From NCBI GenBank assembly GCA_958295465.1, contig OY282353.1, positions 2,843,001 to 2,907,000 on the forward strand: a stretch of 64,000 nucleotides of DNA, written 5' to 3'. A program made the position numbers and the translations under genes. This stretch comes from an uncultured Gammaproteobacteria bacterium (GTDB lineage: Bacteria > Pseudomonadota > Gammaproteobacteria > HK1). The notes under the pieces are model-generated. The model did not search any database, was not told the origin of the DNA, and worked only from the letters and a program-made list of their open reading frames with translations. Positions 7,640 through 16,813 of this stretch are shown one piece after another (position 1 is the first letter of the stretch; each line of letters begins with the position of its first letter).

Positions 7640-8827
7640 TCAGTCCTGCGCCTCGACCGGATTGACGACCATGTCCGGGCGGATTTTCTGCAAGCCCTGG
7701 ACGACGATCCGCTCGCCCTCGGCGAGGCCCTCGGAGACGACCCATTCGGTGCCGGTCTGCTCGCCGAGGGCGACCCGGCGGATCCCGGCCCGGCCGGCGC
7801 GGTCCACCACGAGGACGAAATGGCCCTGCTGGTCTTTCTGCACCGCGGCCTGGGGGATGACCACCGCCGACACCGGCTGCTTCTGGCGCACGATCACGGT
7901 GACGAACTGGCCCGGCAGCAACACCCGTTCGGGGTTCGGAAACACCGCCCGGGCGAGGAGCGTGTCCGTGGCCTGATCGACGCTCGGGTCGAGGTAGTCG
8001 AACTCCCCGGCATGTTCATAGGCGCTGCCGTCCGAGAGCAGCAGCGACGGCGCGACCGGAGGATTTTCGAGGTCGATCCCCTGGCGGCGGGCTTCGATCA
8101 GGTCCTTCTCTGGGACTGCGATGGTGACGTGGATGGGGTCGGTGCTCGTGACCGTCGCCAGCGCGCCGTCGCCCGGCCGCACGAAGGAGCCCACGCTGTA
8201 GGCAGCTTGGCTGATCTGCCCGGAGATCGGGCTGATCACTTCCGTATAGGAGAGGTCGAGCCGGGCGCGGCGCAACGCTGCCTGCGCCTGCTGCACCGCG
8301 GCGCGGGAGGTGCCGAGCGCGGCGCGGGCCTCGCCGAGCACGGCGCGCGCCAGGGTCTTGCGCTCGACCAGGGTTTCCTTGCGCGCGAAGTCTTCCTCGG
8401 CGTTCTTCAGGGTGGCGTGCGCCCCGGCGAGGTCGGCTTCGCGCTGCTCGACTGCGATCCGGTAGGGGGCCGGCTCGATCAGGAACAGCAGATCGCCCTT
8501 CTCGACGTCGCCGCCTTCGCGGAAGTCGCGCCGCTCCAGGAAACCCTCGACCCGCGCCACCAGCTCCACCGTTTCGACCGCCTCGACCCGGCCGACGTAG
8601 AAGAAGCTGGGCGTCACGTCGCGCCGCTCGGCGCTGGCGACGATCACGCTGGGCGCGTCGGAGGGCGCCGATTGTGCTGCCGCGGTGGCCGCGACGGCAG
8701 CCGCGACGGCCACGGCCGGCAAGCCCGCCGCGAGCCGCAACGCCGCCGCCGCGAGCGTCACGAGCATCGGCGCCGCCGCGACTGCCGGTGACGGCGCGCG
8801 CCGGACGGAGGGAGAGAGTGGCGGCAT
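7640..8827 (-). CDS. RND efflux periplasmic adaptor (membrane fusion protein, AcrA/MexA type)
   Basis: A 395-residue periplasmic adaptor that would bridge an RND pump and an outer-membrane channel. A hydrophobic N-terminal segment ending in AQSAP is a probable signal or lipid-free anchor. The lipoyl half-motifs VEAVETVELVARVEGFLE and YTEVISPISGQIS flank a coiled-coil hairpin (about residues 120-180, rich in Ala, Arg and Glu). A beta-barrel and membrane-proximal domain follow (LLPGQFVTVIVRQKQPVSAVVIPQAAV, GEWVVSEGL-like region). The order and length fit AcrA. Its expected pump gene should follow immediately but is instead a remnant at 105-815, so this adaptor appears to have lost its cognate pump in cis. 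Confidence 0.92.
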   Translation of the reverse strand: MPPLSPSVRRAPSPAVAAAPMLVTLAAAALRLAAGLPAVAVAAAVAATAAAQSAPSDAPSVIVASAERRDVTPSFFYVGRVEAVETVELVARVEGFLERRDFREGGDVEKGDLLFLIEPAPYRIAVEQREADLAGAHATLKNAEEDFARKETLVERKTLARAVLGEARAALGTSRAAVQQAQAALRRARLDLSYTEVISPISGQISQAAYSVGSFVRPGDGALATVTSTDPIHVTIAVPEKDLIEARRQGIDLENPPVAPSLLLSDGSAYEHAGEFDYLDPSVDQATDTLLARAVFPNPERVLLPGQFVTVIVRQKQPVSAVVIPQAAVQKDQQGHFVLVVDRAGRAGIRRVALGEQTGTEWVVSEGLAEGERIVVQGLQKIRPDMVVNPVEAQD

Positions 8828-9003
8828 TTTCGGCGGCCCTCGATTTGCCTTTCAGGACGCGGATATTGCGCCGGGGGAGCGTGAGGCGGCAAGGCTGCGC
8901 TGCCGGGGGAGGGCTTGCGGTTCGTGGCGCCGGTTCTCCGGCGCCGTTCGATGGTCGTCGCAGGTGAGCGTGATGACGTGTCCCAGGGGCAGCCGTGACC
9001 GCG

Positions 9004-9867
9004 TCAACCGGCGCCGTGGCCGCCGCCGTACCCATTGCCTTGCGCCGGCCGCCAGCCCGCCAGTGTCTCTTCCCGCGGGCGAAAGATCTCCACGCGCAAC
9101 GGGTGGCACTTTGCACCGTCGCTGGAATGGCTGGCGCCGCAATCGCCGCCGGGACAGGTGGACAGCGCCGCCAGCAGATCGATCTCGGCGAAGAATTCGA
9201 TGAAGTCGCCGGACCGGGCCGGGCTCGCCTTCATGAAGTACTGGTTCGTGTCGCGGGTGTAGCCGGTGCACATGAAGATATTTGCCACGTCATGCACGTG
9301 TGTCTCCGCTTCGGCCAGCGGCAGGTTCCTCGCCGCGGCCAGGGCGCGGGTGAGGTTCGAGTGGCAGCAGTAGTGGTAGTCACCCCCCGTCAACAGGTGG
9401 TTGGTGTAGGGATCGCAGCGGGTGCCGATCACGTCATGAACGCCGGCCCCGTCCTCGTCGAAGCCGTACCAGTCCAGGGTGTCGTGGGTGATGGTGGCCA
9501 TGGGGCGCAGGTGGGGAAAGGTGCTCCACAGCCGGTCGCCGGTGCTGACGTGGGTGGCGTGCAGGGCGCGTGTCTTGCCGCTGTAGAACCGCTCCGAGAG
9601 GTCGTTCGCGTTCCACAGGTTCAGGTCGCCGACCTGCGGTCCCTCGGTATTGACGATGCGGAACAGATGGCCGGCCGGGACCTCGAACGCCCGCCCGTCC
9701 CGAGGCGGCAAGGTCATCTCGTCCACCAGGGTCATGCCGCCGCGGACCGCCTCGTAGAACGTCCGGTCGCAGGCGGGCAGCTTGTCCACGGTGTAGACGG
9801 TCACCGGCTCCACCGCCCGTCGGGCCGCCGCATCGGCCGGTTCCGGATGTCGTGCTGGAATCGCCAT
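9004..9867 (-). CDS. DUF1989 (urea carboxylase-associated) family protein
   Basis: A 287-residue protein of the DUF1989 family. It carries the motifs VPAGHLFRIVNTEGPQVGDLNLWNA, SERFYSGKTRALHATHVSTGDRLWS and TGGDYHYCCHSNLTRAL. The family includes the urea-carboxylase-associated proteins, some of which form carboxyguanidine deiminases. The Cys-Cys-His cluster is conserved in the family. No urea carboxylase, allophanate hydrolase or guanidine riboswitch is nearby, so the substrate cannot be inferred. polB ends 93 nt upstream on the same strand. The extended N-terminus (about 40 residues) is longer than usual. Confidence 0.85.
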   Translation of the reverse strand: MAIPARHPEPADAAARRAVEPVTVYTVDKLPACDRTFYEAVRGGMTLVDEMTLPPRDGRAFEVPAGHLFRIVNTEGPQVGDLNLWNANDLSERFYSGKTRALHATHVSTGDRLWSTFPHLRPMATITHDTLDWYGFDEDGAGVHDVIGTRCDPYTNHLLTGGDYHYCCHSNLTRALAAARNLPLAEAETHVHDVANIFMCTGYTRDTNQYFMKASPARSGDFIEFFAEIDLLAALSTCPGGDCGASHSSDGAKCHPLRVEIFRPREETLAGWRPAQGNGYGGGHGAG

Positions 9868-9960
9868 GGTTCGCTCCTCTCGCTCGTTGCCCGCACCCCG
9901 GGATCCCGGATGCTATCGACCGCGAAACGGGACACGCAACCACGCAACATCGCGCGAACG

Positions 9961-12279
9961 TCAGAAGATCGCGATCTGCCGGTCCGTGATCGCGTCGAAG
10001 CTGGTGTCGAGGAAGTGGAGGAGGCCGTCCGCGGCGGGTGCGAGCTGGCGCTCCCGGTAATGGTCGTAGTCGGGGCGGGGCGGGGCCTGGCCGTCCTCGA
10101 CCGGCTCGGGTCCCGACGCGGTGACGACGTAGCGCACCCAGCGCACCTTGCGGCCGAGCTTGCGCGCCGCCTGCACGTGGGGCGGGACGTTGCGCGTGTA
10201 CTCCTCGACGCTCTGGCGAAGCCGTTTCCGGTACACCAGGGCCTCGTCGTGCTCGCCCGCGAGCATCGCAGCCAGGGTGTCCTGCACGTAGGCCTCGAAC
10301 GGCTCCCCGACGAACACTCGCCGGTACAGCTCGCGTTGGAACGAGCGGGCCAGCGGGGTCCAGTCCGTGCGCACGCTCTCGAGGCCCTTGAACACGAGGT
10401 CGTGGCCGCCGTCGCGGGTGCACACGAGGCCGGCGTAGCGCTTCTTGCTGCCGGTCACTTCGCCGCGCACCGTAGGCATGAGGAACTTGAGGAAGTGCGT
10501 CTCGAACTCGATCTCCAGGAAGGATTCGAGACGGTGCTCGCGCTCGACGGCGCGGCGCCACCATTCGTTGAGCATCGCCGCGATCGCGACGCCACGTTCG
10601 TGCGCCGTGGCCTCGTCCGCATCCGCGCCGAGCAGGACGAACAGCGAGTCGGTGTCGCCGTAGATCACGGTCTCGCCGCCTTGCTCGATCGCCTCGCGGG
10701 TGCGGCGGATGATCTCGTGGCCGCGCCGGGTGATGCTGCTCGCAAGGCGGGAATCGTGGAAGCGGCAGCCGGACGCGCCCAGGATGCCGTAGAACGAGTT
10801 CATCAGGATCTTCGTGGCCTGCGACATCGCCGCGTCGTCGCGCCGCTTCGCCCGGTCCCGCTCCTCCCAGATTGATCGGACGAGTCCGGGAAGGATCGCG
10901 CCCTCGCGTGCGAACGACGCGCCCGCGAACCCTTCGATCCGATCCTCGCCCGGCGCGTGCAGCGCACAGGGGTCGATGCCGAAGGTGCGGATGATGCTCG
11001 GATAAAGGCTCTTGAAATCGAGCACGAGGACGTTGTCGTAGAGCCCGGGCTTCGAGTCGAGGACGTACCCCCCGGGGCTCCCTTCCCCGGACCGCGCATC
11101 GGCCACGTCCGGCGCGACCCTCCCCGCCCGGTGCAGCCGCGGCAGATAGAGGTGGTCGAACGCCGCCACCGAGCCGCCTTGCCGATCCATCCCGAGCCCC
11201 GTCAGCTCGGCCCGGCGCATCGCGAACTCGATAAGCCCGGCCTTTTCGACGATCGCGGCCACCAGCCGGCAGTCTTCGAGGTTGTAGGCCGCGAGCCGCG
11301 CGCGGTCCTGCTCGTAGAGGCGGATGATCTCGCCGACCCGGTCGGAGGTATGCGCGATGCGCTTGCCCCGTCCGAGCATCGCCTGGGCGACGTGTTCCAG
11401 CTCGAAGGATTCGAACGTCCGGAACGCGGTGCGCAGGGTGTCGATGCCGTCGAGCACCACGCGGCCGGGGATGCGCGCGACGTAGGTCCCCGACCGGGAC
11501 CCCGGTTGCAGGATCGCGGACCGCTCGCCGCCGCGCGCAACGTCGAACCCGATACCGAGTCGCCGGCACCGCCGGGCGATGAAGTCGAGGTCGAACCCGA
11601 CCACGTTCCACCCCAGAATGAGATCGGGATCGTGGGCGGCGAGCCATGCGAACAGCCGCGAGAGGAGGGCGCCTTCGTCGGGCAGCGACTCCACCGCCGC
11701 GTCCTCGCAGTGAACAGGATGGTCGCTCACCATCAGCACCCGCTCGTCGTCCGGCGAGTGCAGCGCGATCGAGTAGAGCGCGCCGTCGAGCCCCGCGGTC
11801 TCGATGTCCAGCGAGACCCACCGCAGCGCCCGGCGGTAGTCGTCGCGCCGGATCGCGGGGTTGCGCATCTCCAGGTGGCCGGATCTGCGCACCGCCTCGC
11901 CCCGCGCCGCGAATCCCGCGGTCACGAACCGCTCCATCAGGAAGCGGTCGCCGGGCTTCAGGTCGGACTCGCAGGTCGCGACGCCCCGACCGCGAAGCAG
12001 GTCCCGTGCCGCCACCAGATCGCGCTGGCGCCGGAAATACAGCGCGTCGACCGGCACGCCCTCCAGGGTGGTGAGGTCCAGCGCCCGGCGCCGGCACCGC
12101 AAGCCCCCGAGCGCATCGCTCCCGGGCATCGCTTCCCGCTCCACGAAGCACACCGCCTCTTCCCCGTCGAGTACGATGCGCAACGGCCCGTGCTCCGACG
12201 CAGCCCACAGCGAGAGCTCCAGTCCATCGGAGGCGTCCCGCCAGTGGCGGGTCAGGAGGAACGCGCGCAAGGTCTGCAA
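9961..12279 (-). CDS. polB: DNA polymerase II (family B)
   Basis: A 772-residue family-B DNA polymerase, close in length to E. coli Pol II (783), acting in replication restart and damage tolerance. The 3'-5' exonuclease part has SLDIETAGLDG (ExoI), GWNVVGFDLDF (ExoII) and YNLEDCR (ExoIII-like) around residues 155-335. The polymerase part has DFKSLYPSII (motif A), NSFYGILG (motif B) and YGDTDSLF (motif C with both catalytic aspartates). All catalytic residues seen are intact. The start lies exactly where a nucleotidyltransferase remnant breaks off, so the gene's upstream region was rebuilt by rearrangement. Confidence 0.96.
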   Translation of the reverse strand: MQTLRAFLLTRHWRDASDGLELSLWAASEHGPLRIVLDGEEAVCFVEREAMPGSDALGGLRCRRRALDLTTLEGVPVDALYFRRQRDLVAARDLLRGRGVATCESDLKPGDRFLMERFVTAGFAARGEAVRRSGHLEMRNPAIRRDDYRRALRWVSLDIETAGLDGALYSIALHSPDDERVLMVSDHPVHCEDAAVESLPDEGALLSRLFAWLAAHDPDLILGWNVVGFDLDFIARRCRRLGIGFDVARGGERSAILQPGSRSGTYVARIPGRVVLDGIDTLRTAFRTFESFELEHVAQAMLGRGKRIAHTSDRVGEIIRLYEQDRARLAAYNLEDCRLVAAIVEKAGLIEFAMRRAELTGLGMDRQGGSVAAFDHLYLPRLHRAGRVAPDVADARSGEGSPGGYVLDSKPGLYDNVLVLDFKSLYPSIIRTFGIDPCALHAPGEDRIEGFAGASFAREGAILPGLVRSIWEERDRAKRRDDAAMSQATKILMNSFYGILGASGCRFHDSRLASSITRRGHEIIRRTREAIEQGGETVIYGDTDSLFVLLGADADEATAHERGVAIAAMLNEWWRRAVEREHRLESFLEIEFETHFLKFLMPTVRGEVTGSKKRYAGLVCTRDGGHDLVFKGLESVRTDWTPLARSFQRELYRRVFVGEPFEAYVQDTLAAMLAGEHDEALVYRKRLRQSVEEYTRNVPPHVQAARKLGRKVRWVRYVVTASGPEPVEDGQAPPRPDYDHYRERQLAPAADGLLHFLDTSFDAITDRQIAIF

Positions 12280-12398
12280 TCGAGGTCCCCGGTTGACCGC
12301 GGAACGCCGTGCACCGCCATCGCAGGCGCTCCGACCACGATGAAGCGCACCCCGGCGCCGGGCAGGGTGATCAGCGGATCGCGGAAGTCTTCGTTCAC
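12279..12398 (-). pseudogene. Nucleotidyltransferase remnant (AbiEii/MNT-like N-terminus)
   Basis: From a GTG at 12398 the frame reads VNEDFRDPLITLPGAGVRF, IVVGAPAMAVHGVPRSTGDLD. This is the N-terminal strand-helix and the start of the catalytic GxxAxxxHGxPRxTxDLD signature of antitoxin-type nucleotidyltransferases. Homology ends after the first acidic pair, at the point where polB begins. The GTG overlaps the stop of the upstream small gene as GTGA, so the pair was co-translated. About 40 residues remain of an expected 150-200. Confidence 0.7.
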
Positions 12399-12688
12399 CG
12401 GCCGCCGCCGGCCGGGCGAATGACCCGAACGGGCATCCGGTTGCGCGGGTAGTCGGGCATGGTGCGTCCGGCCGGCGCCCAGGCGTCCGGAGCGGGCGGC
12501 CACATCATCGCGGGACGTTCATCCGCCGTCGTGGCCGCGAAAAGATCCGGACCCGGCGGGTCTTCCAGCCGGAACGTGCGTACCGGCCACCGCGCGCGGG
12601 CCGCGCGTCGCGCTTCACGGGCCGGGCCGATGCGTGCCTTCCCGGCGCCGCCGGAACGAGTGCTCCGCTCGCGAGTTCGTTCAGCCAC
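12395..12688 (-). CDS. Small hypothetical protein of a nucleotidyltransferase-linked family
   Basis: About 97 residues if started at the GTG at 12688; the start is uncertain and an ATG further upstream is possible. The C-terminal half reads ATTADERPAMMWPPAPDAW, then a region ending PVRVIRPAGGGR. I recognise this pattern (A-T-T-xx-E-R, MMWP, DAW) from small proteins encoded immediately before MNT-like nucleotidyltransferases. Here it overlaps the remnant of such a gene by 4 nt. Its role is unknown, and with the partner truncated it may no longer work. Confidence 0.5.
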   Translation of the reverse strand: MAERTRERSTRSGGAGKARIGPAREARRAARARWPVRTFRLEDPPGPDLFAATTADERPAMMWPPAPDAWAPAGRTMPDYPRNRMPVRVIRPAGGGR

Positions 12689-12943
12689 GTTGCGTGAGAG
12701 GTCGGGCCGCGAAGGAACGATTGTACTCTGGCCGGTAGACTGCAACATGCCGGCGAAGCGTCCGGCCGCGGCCCGGATCCAAATCTCTCCCCCGGCAGGG
12801 TGAACCGCCCGAATCCTCGTTGCGGTTCGCGGTGGCCGGAAGTCTCCGGGGGATTGCGCGACAGGCGCCACGGCGTGCGCCATGTTCCGGGCTCGACGGC
12901 AGGCCGCGCCGGCACGTTCTCGACACGCGGGACGGAGGCCGTC

Positions 12944-13768
12944 ATGAGTTCGAAGCGCCGCATCCATACCGTTGGCATCGGTGGTCTCGGCACCGTCGGC
13001 TTCGAGGTCGCACGGCGGATCGACGCCGGCGAGATCGACGGCCTGACCCTGGGCGCGGTGTCGGCGCGCGATCACGCACGAGCGCGGGCGAGGGTGGCCG
13101 GATTCCGATCGCCGGCCGACGTCGTCTCCGCCGGCGAGCTGGCCGCGCGCGCGGACATCGTGGTCGAGTGCGCACCGGCCGCGGTGTTTCGCGAGATTGC
13201 CGAGCCGGTGGTGCGGGCCGGAAAGATCCTCGTCGCCATCAGCGCCGGAGCGCTGCTCGATCACGACGACCTGGTGGAAGCCGCACGTGCAACCGGGGCA
13301 CAGATCGTGGTGCCGAGCGGCGCGGTGATGGGGCTCGACGCGGTGCGCGCCGCGGCCGAGAGCGGCATCGGCTCGGTCACCATGATCACCCGCAAGCCGC
13401 CCGGCGGACTCGCGGGCGCGCCGTACCTTGCCGATCACGGCATCGACGTGGACGGACTCGACGCACCGTTGAAGGTCTTCGAAGGCAGCGCCCGCGAGGC
13501 GGCGCGGGGGTTTCCCGCCAACGTGAACGTGGCGGCTGCGCTCGGGCTCGCAGGCATCGGACCGGAACGCACCCGGATCGAGATCTGGGCTGATCCGGGA
13601 GTCACCCGCAACACCCACGAGATCCGGCTCGAAGCGGAGACGCTCCGGTTCCAACTCCGGATCGAGAACGTCCCGAGCCGGGAGAACCCGCGCACCGGCC
13701 GGTCCGTCGCGCCGAGCGTGGTTGCGGCCCTGCGCCGGTTCGTCGCGCCGCTCGTCGTCGGGACCTGA
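12944..13768 (+). CDS. nadX: Aspartate dehydrogenase-like oxidoreductase
   Basis: 274 residues from the ATG at 12944. An N-terminal NAD(P)-binding fold begins VGIGGLGTVGFEVARRIDAG. DIVVECAPAAVFREIAEP and GKILVAISAGALLDHDDL follow. The DUF108/AspDH catalytic domain carries VVPSGAVMGLDAVRAA, TRKPPGGL and FPANVNVAAALGLAGIGPERT, including the family Asn and the ADPGVTRNTHEI stretch with its His. Aspartate dehydrogenase can provide iminoaspartate for NAD synthesis or release ammonia. A nicotinate phosphoribosyltransferase is encoded 13 kb away but no other NAD genes adjoin it. An MFS carrier follows 96 nt downstream on the same strand. Confidence 0.88.
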   Translation: MSSKRRIHTVGIGGLGTVGFEVARRIDAGEIDGLTLGAVSARDHARARARVAGFRSPADVVSAGELAARADIVVECAPAAVFREIAEPVVRAGKILVAISAGALLDHDDLVEAARATGAQIVVPSGAVMGLDAVRAAAESGIGSVTMITRKPPGGLAGAPYLADHGIDVDGLDAPLKVFEGSAREAARGFPANVNVAAALGLAGIGPERTRIEIWADPGVTRNTHEIRLEAETLRFQLRIENVPSRENPRTGRSVAPSVVAALRRFVAPLVVGT

Positions 13769-13864
13769 TCGCACGCCTCCAGGGCGCCCGCCATGCCCGC
13801 AGGCGTGCATGTCCCGATCTTGCGTGTAGTCGCAAGCTGAACGCCCGTCTCCAGGATCCTCGCC

Positions 13865-15049
13865 ATGCCCGCCGTCCTCGCGCCCCTCTCGGCCATGATG
13901 CTGGTGCAGACGATGACCGCGATGGCGCTCGTCACCGTGCCGGTGCTCACCCCGGAGATCGCGGCGGCGCTCGACATCGACACCGCAACGGTCGGTCTCT
14001 ACCAGTCGGTCGCGTTTGCCGGCGCGGCGCTCCTCGCCCTGATGAGCGGCTCGCTCGTGCTTCGCCACGGCGGCGTGCGGGTCAACCAGGTGAGCGTCGT
14101 GCTCTCGGCCATCGGTCTCGGGCTCGCGATCACCGGGGCCGTGCCGGTCATCGCCCTGGGCGCGATCCTCGCGGGAATGGGCTACGGGCTTGCGACCCCG
14201 GCCGCGAGCCACGTGCTCGCGAGGGCCACGCCGATGGAGCGGCGCGGTCTCGTGTTCTCGATCAAGCAGTCCGCGGTGCCGCTCGGCGGTCTCGTCGCGG
14301 GGGTACTGTTCCCGCCGGTGGCGGAGCGTTTCGGGTGGGAGGCGGCGATCGTGCTCTCGAGCCTCATGGTCCTGTCGGCGGCACTGTTCATCCAGCCGCT
14401 GCGCGCGCGGCTCGACGACGACCGCAACCCCGCGCATCGGGGCTGGATCGATGCGCCCGGCCAGTCCATCCGCCTCGTCCTCGCGACGCCGGGGCTCCGC
14501 CCGCTGGTGATGGTGGCCTTCAGCTTCGGGGCGATGCAGTTGTCGCTGTTCGCGTTCCTCGTCACGTACCTGGTCGAGCGGGTCGGGCTGGATCTGGTGA
14601 CCGCGGGGGTGCTGTTCGCGGTGATGCAGGGCGCCGGGGTCGTTGCGAGGGTCGGGTGGGGGTGGGTGAGCGACCGCTGGGTCCCCGCCCGCCCGCTGCT
14701 GGCGATGCTCGGCATCGGCACCATCGCGAGCACCCTGGCGGCGGCCGCCTTCTCCGATGCCTGGCCGCTGGCCGGGCTCGCCGGCGTCTGTGTCGTTCTC
14801 GGTCTCACCGCGATCGGCTGGAACGGCATCTATCTTGCCGAGGTCGCCCGCGTCGTACCCATCGAGAAGGTCGGGGCGGCGACGGGCGGGGTGATCGTGT
14901 TCACGTTCATCGGGGTCGTGCTCGGCCCCTCGAGCTTCGCCGCGATCGTTGCGATGACCGGAAGCTATGCCGCCGCGCTTATCGCCATCGACGCGCTGGT
15001 GCTGGCGACCGTCGCCGCCCTCGTGATCCGGCCGAGGTCCGGGGAATAG
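13865..15049 (+). CDS. MFS transporter
   Basis: A 394-residue major facilitator protein with about 12 predicted membrane helices in two halves separated by a charged loop (ARLDDDRNPAHRG, near residue 185). Recognisable features are the helix 1 TAMALVTVPVLTPEIAAAL, helix 4 GAILAGMGYGLATPA, and FSIKQSAVPLGGLVAGVL in helix 5, typical of the cyanate/nitrate-like and aromatic-compound carriers. The loop 8-9 signature WGWVSDRW is also present. The substrate cannot be read from sequence. The placement after aspartate dehydrogenase on the same strand suggests uptake or export of a related amino or organic acid, as inference only. Confidence 0.9.
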   Translation: MPAVLAPLSAMMLVQTMTAMALVTVPVLTPEIAAALDIDTATVGLYQSVAFAGAALLALMSGSLVLRHGGVRVNQVSVVLSAIGLGLAITGAVPVIALGAILAGMGYGLATPAASHVLARATPMERRGLVFSIKQSAVPLGGLVAGVLFPPVAERFGWEAAIVLSSLMVLSAALFIQPLRARLDDDRNPAHRGWIDAPGQSIRLVLATPGLRPLVMVAFSFGAMQLSLFAFLVTYLVERVGLDLVTAGVLFAVMQGAGVVARVGWGWVSDRWVPARPLLAMLGIGTIASTLAAAAFSDAWPLAGLAGVCVVLGLTAIGWNGIYLAEVARVVPIEKVGAATGGVIVFTFIGVVLGPSSFAAIVAMTGSYAAALIAIDALVLATVAALVIRPRSGE

Positions 15050-15270
15050 AGACCACGCATGATCCGCATCGGTGGCGGGCCGGAGCCTCGATCACGGATC
15101 ATCGAAGCATGAACCTCCGTTCATCCCACCCGGCGCCCGTCCGCACCTCCATGAAGACGGGAAGGCGATGAGTGGTGCGACGATGCGCGTCCTGGCGTTT
15201 CGGGGGCCGGTCGGGCGCCCGCCGTCGCGGGCACCGCGCGCCGCAGAGCTCGCCGGTCCGGCCGGCAGAC

Positions 15271-16617
15271 TCATCGCAGGGCGCCGATCCCGAGACGGCG
15301 CATCCTCTCCCACAGGCTCTTCCGGCTGATGCCCAGCTCGGCGGCGGTACGGCCGATGGTCCCGTCGTTGCGCATCAGCACCTCGACGATATGCGCCCGT
15401 TCGCAACCGCGGAGGTAAGCCTTGAGATCGGGGTCGCGGCCGTGCCTTCCGGCCGTCACCGATTCGAGGCCGCTGAACAGATCGTCACACTTCAGGGCGG
15501 GGCCGCGGCTCATCACCCAGGCACGCTCGATGCAATGCTTGAGCTCGCGCACGTTGCCCGGCCACGGGTAGTGCACCAGGGATTCCCTGGCCGCCACGCC
15601 CCACCTCCTGGAGTGCGTGGGATGGGCCTCGTTGTATGCGGCAAGGAACCGGTCGGCCAGCCAGAGGACGTCCTCATGCCGCTCGCGCAACGGCGGTACT
15701 TCGATGTGGACGACGTTGATCCGGTAGTAGAGATCTTCGCGGAATTCTCCGCACGCGACGAGCGGCTTCAGGTCTCGGTTCGTCGCGCACATGAGCCGGA
15801 ATTCGATCGCCCTGCGCTGCTCGCCGCCTACGCGGACCACCAGGCGGTCCTGGAGCACCCTCAGCAGCTTGACCTGCATGCCGAGCGGCATGTTCGCGAT
15901 CTCGTCGAAGAACAGCGTGCCTCCGTCGGCCTGCTCGAAGACGCCGCGCCTGGCCCGCACCGCTCCGGTGAAGGCGCCTCGTTCGTGGCCGAAGAGCTCG
16001 GATTCGAGCAGGGCTTCGGAGAGGGCGCCGCAGTCGACGGCGATGAAGGGGCGTTCCTGCCCGGGAAACGCAAGCGCATGCAGCCGTCTGGCGACCACTT
16101 CCTTGCCGGCCCCGGACTCTCCGGTGATGACGGTGTGGGGCGCGTAGGCCGCAATCCGGTGGAGCGTCGCCTCCAGGTCGCGCATGGCGCCCGATACCCC
16201 GAGCACCGGTGCCCGCGTCCGCCCTCCGGTGCGGTCCGCACCGGGACCGCAGTGCGCGTTGATCTTGCCGAGCAGGTCCTCGATGTCGAACGGCTTGGTG
16301 ACGTAGTCCATCGCGCCGAGCTTGAGCAGCGCCACCGCCCGGTCGATCGATCCGAACCCGGTGATGAAGACGGTGGGCGGAAGCGGCGTCGGCGCCGTTT
16401 CGTTCAACGCCGCGAACAGGTCGCCTCCGGTCCCGTCCGGCAGGCGGTCGTCGCAGATGAGCATGTCGTAGCGGGTCCCGGCGATCGCCGCCCGTGCGCT
16501 GCCGGCGGTCCGGAGCCAGTCCACCGCGAATCCCTCCAGCTCCAGGCGGTCGCGCAGCGCCTCGCCCATGATCGGATCGTCCTCGACGATGCAAATCGCC
16601 CTGCCGCCTGCCCGCAT
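15271..16617 (-). CDS. aioR: Sigma-54-dependent response regulator AioR
   Basis: A 448-residue NtrC-family activator. The receiver domain (residues 7-120) has the acidic pair ED near the start, the phospho-acceptor Asp in LICDDRLPDG and a Lys in DYVTKPFD. The AAA+ domain (about 140-370) has the Walker A GESGAGKE, the sigma-54-contact loop GAFTGA, Walker B GGTLFFDEI and an arginine-finger region. The C-terminal Fis-type HTH is GTIGRTAAELGISRKSLWERMRRLG. It is the last gene of the leftward aioX-aioS-aioR set, divergent from aioBA, and its probable targets are the GTTAC-N6-GTAAC palindromes upstream of aioB. About 195 nt separate it from aioS, more than is usual within the operon. Confidence 0.93.
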   Translation of the reverse strand: MRAGGRAICIVEDDPIMGEALRDRLELEGFAVDWLRTAGSARAAIAGTRYDMLICDDRLPDGTGGDLFAALNETAPTPLPPTVFITGFGSIDRAVALLKLGAMDYVTKPFDIEDLLGKINAHCGPGADRTGGRTRAPVLGVSGAMRDLEATLHRIAAYAPHTVITGESGAGKEVVARRLHALAFPGQERPFIAVDCGALSEALLESELFGHERGAFTGAVRARRGVFEQADGGTLFFDEIANMPLGMQVKLLRVLQDRLVVRVGGEQRRAIEFRLMCATNRDLKPLVACGEFREDLYYRINVVHIEVPPLRERHEDVLWLADRFLAAYNEAHPTHSRRWGVAARESLVHYPWPGNVRELKHCIERAWVMSRGPALKCDDLFSGLESVTAGRHGRDPDLKAYLRGCERAHIVEVLMRNDGTIGRTAAELGISRKSLWERMRRLGIGALR

Positions 16618-16813
16618 GTCTCACCCGTTTCCGGCCCGGCCTCGTCCGTTGCCGCCTTGAACCGCCATCGTCATATTGGAGCTTCCAGCGGGCGATGACC
16701 ACGTCGAATCCCATACCGGCAACGATGCCCGCCGCCGGCAATCGAAGACGCCGTCTCCCTTGCCGGACCGCGATCACCCGCCTCCGCTTCGGGTCCGGAC
16801 GGGACGTACGGAC

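Noticed and set aside
9434..12208. A 924-residue minus-strand open frame overlapping polB and the DUF1989 gene
   Set aside because: It is a shadow frame of polB, extremely Arg/Gly/Pro-rich, with no domain; the polB frame has all polymerase motifs.
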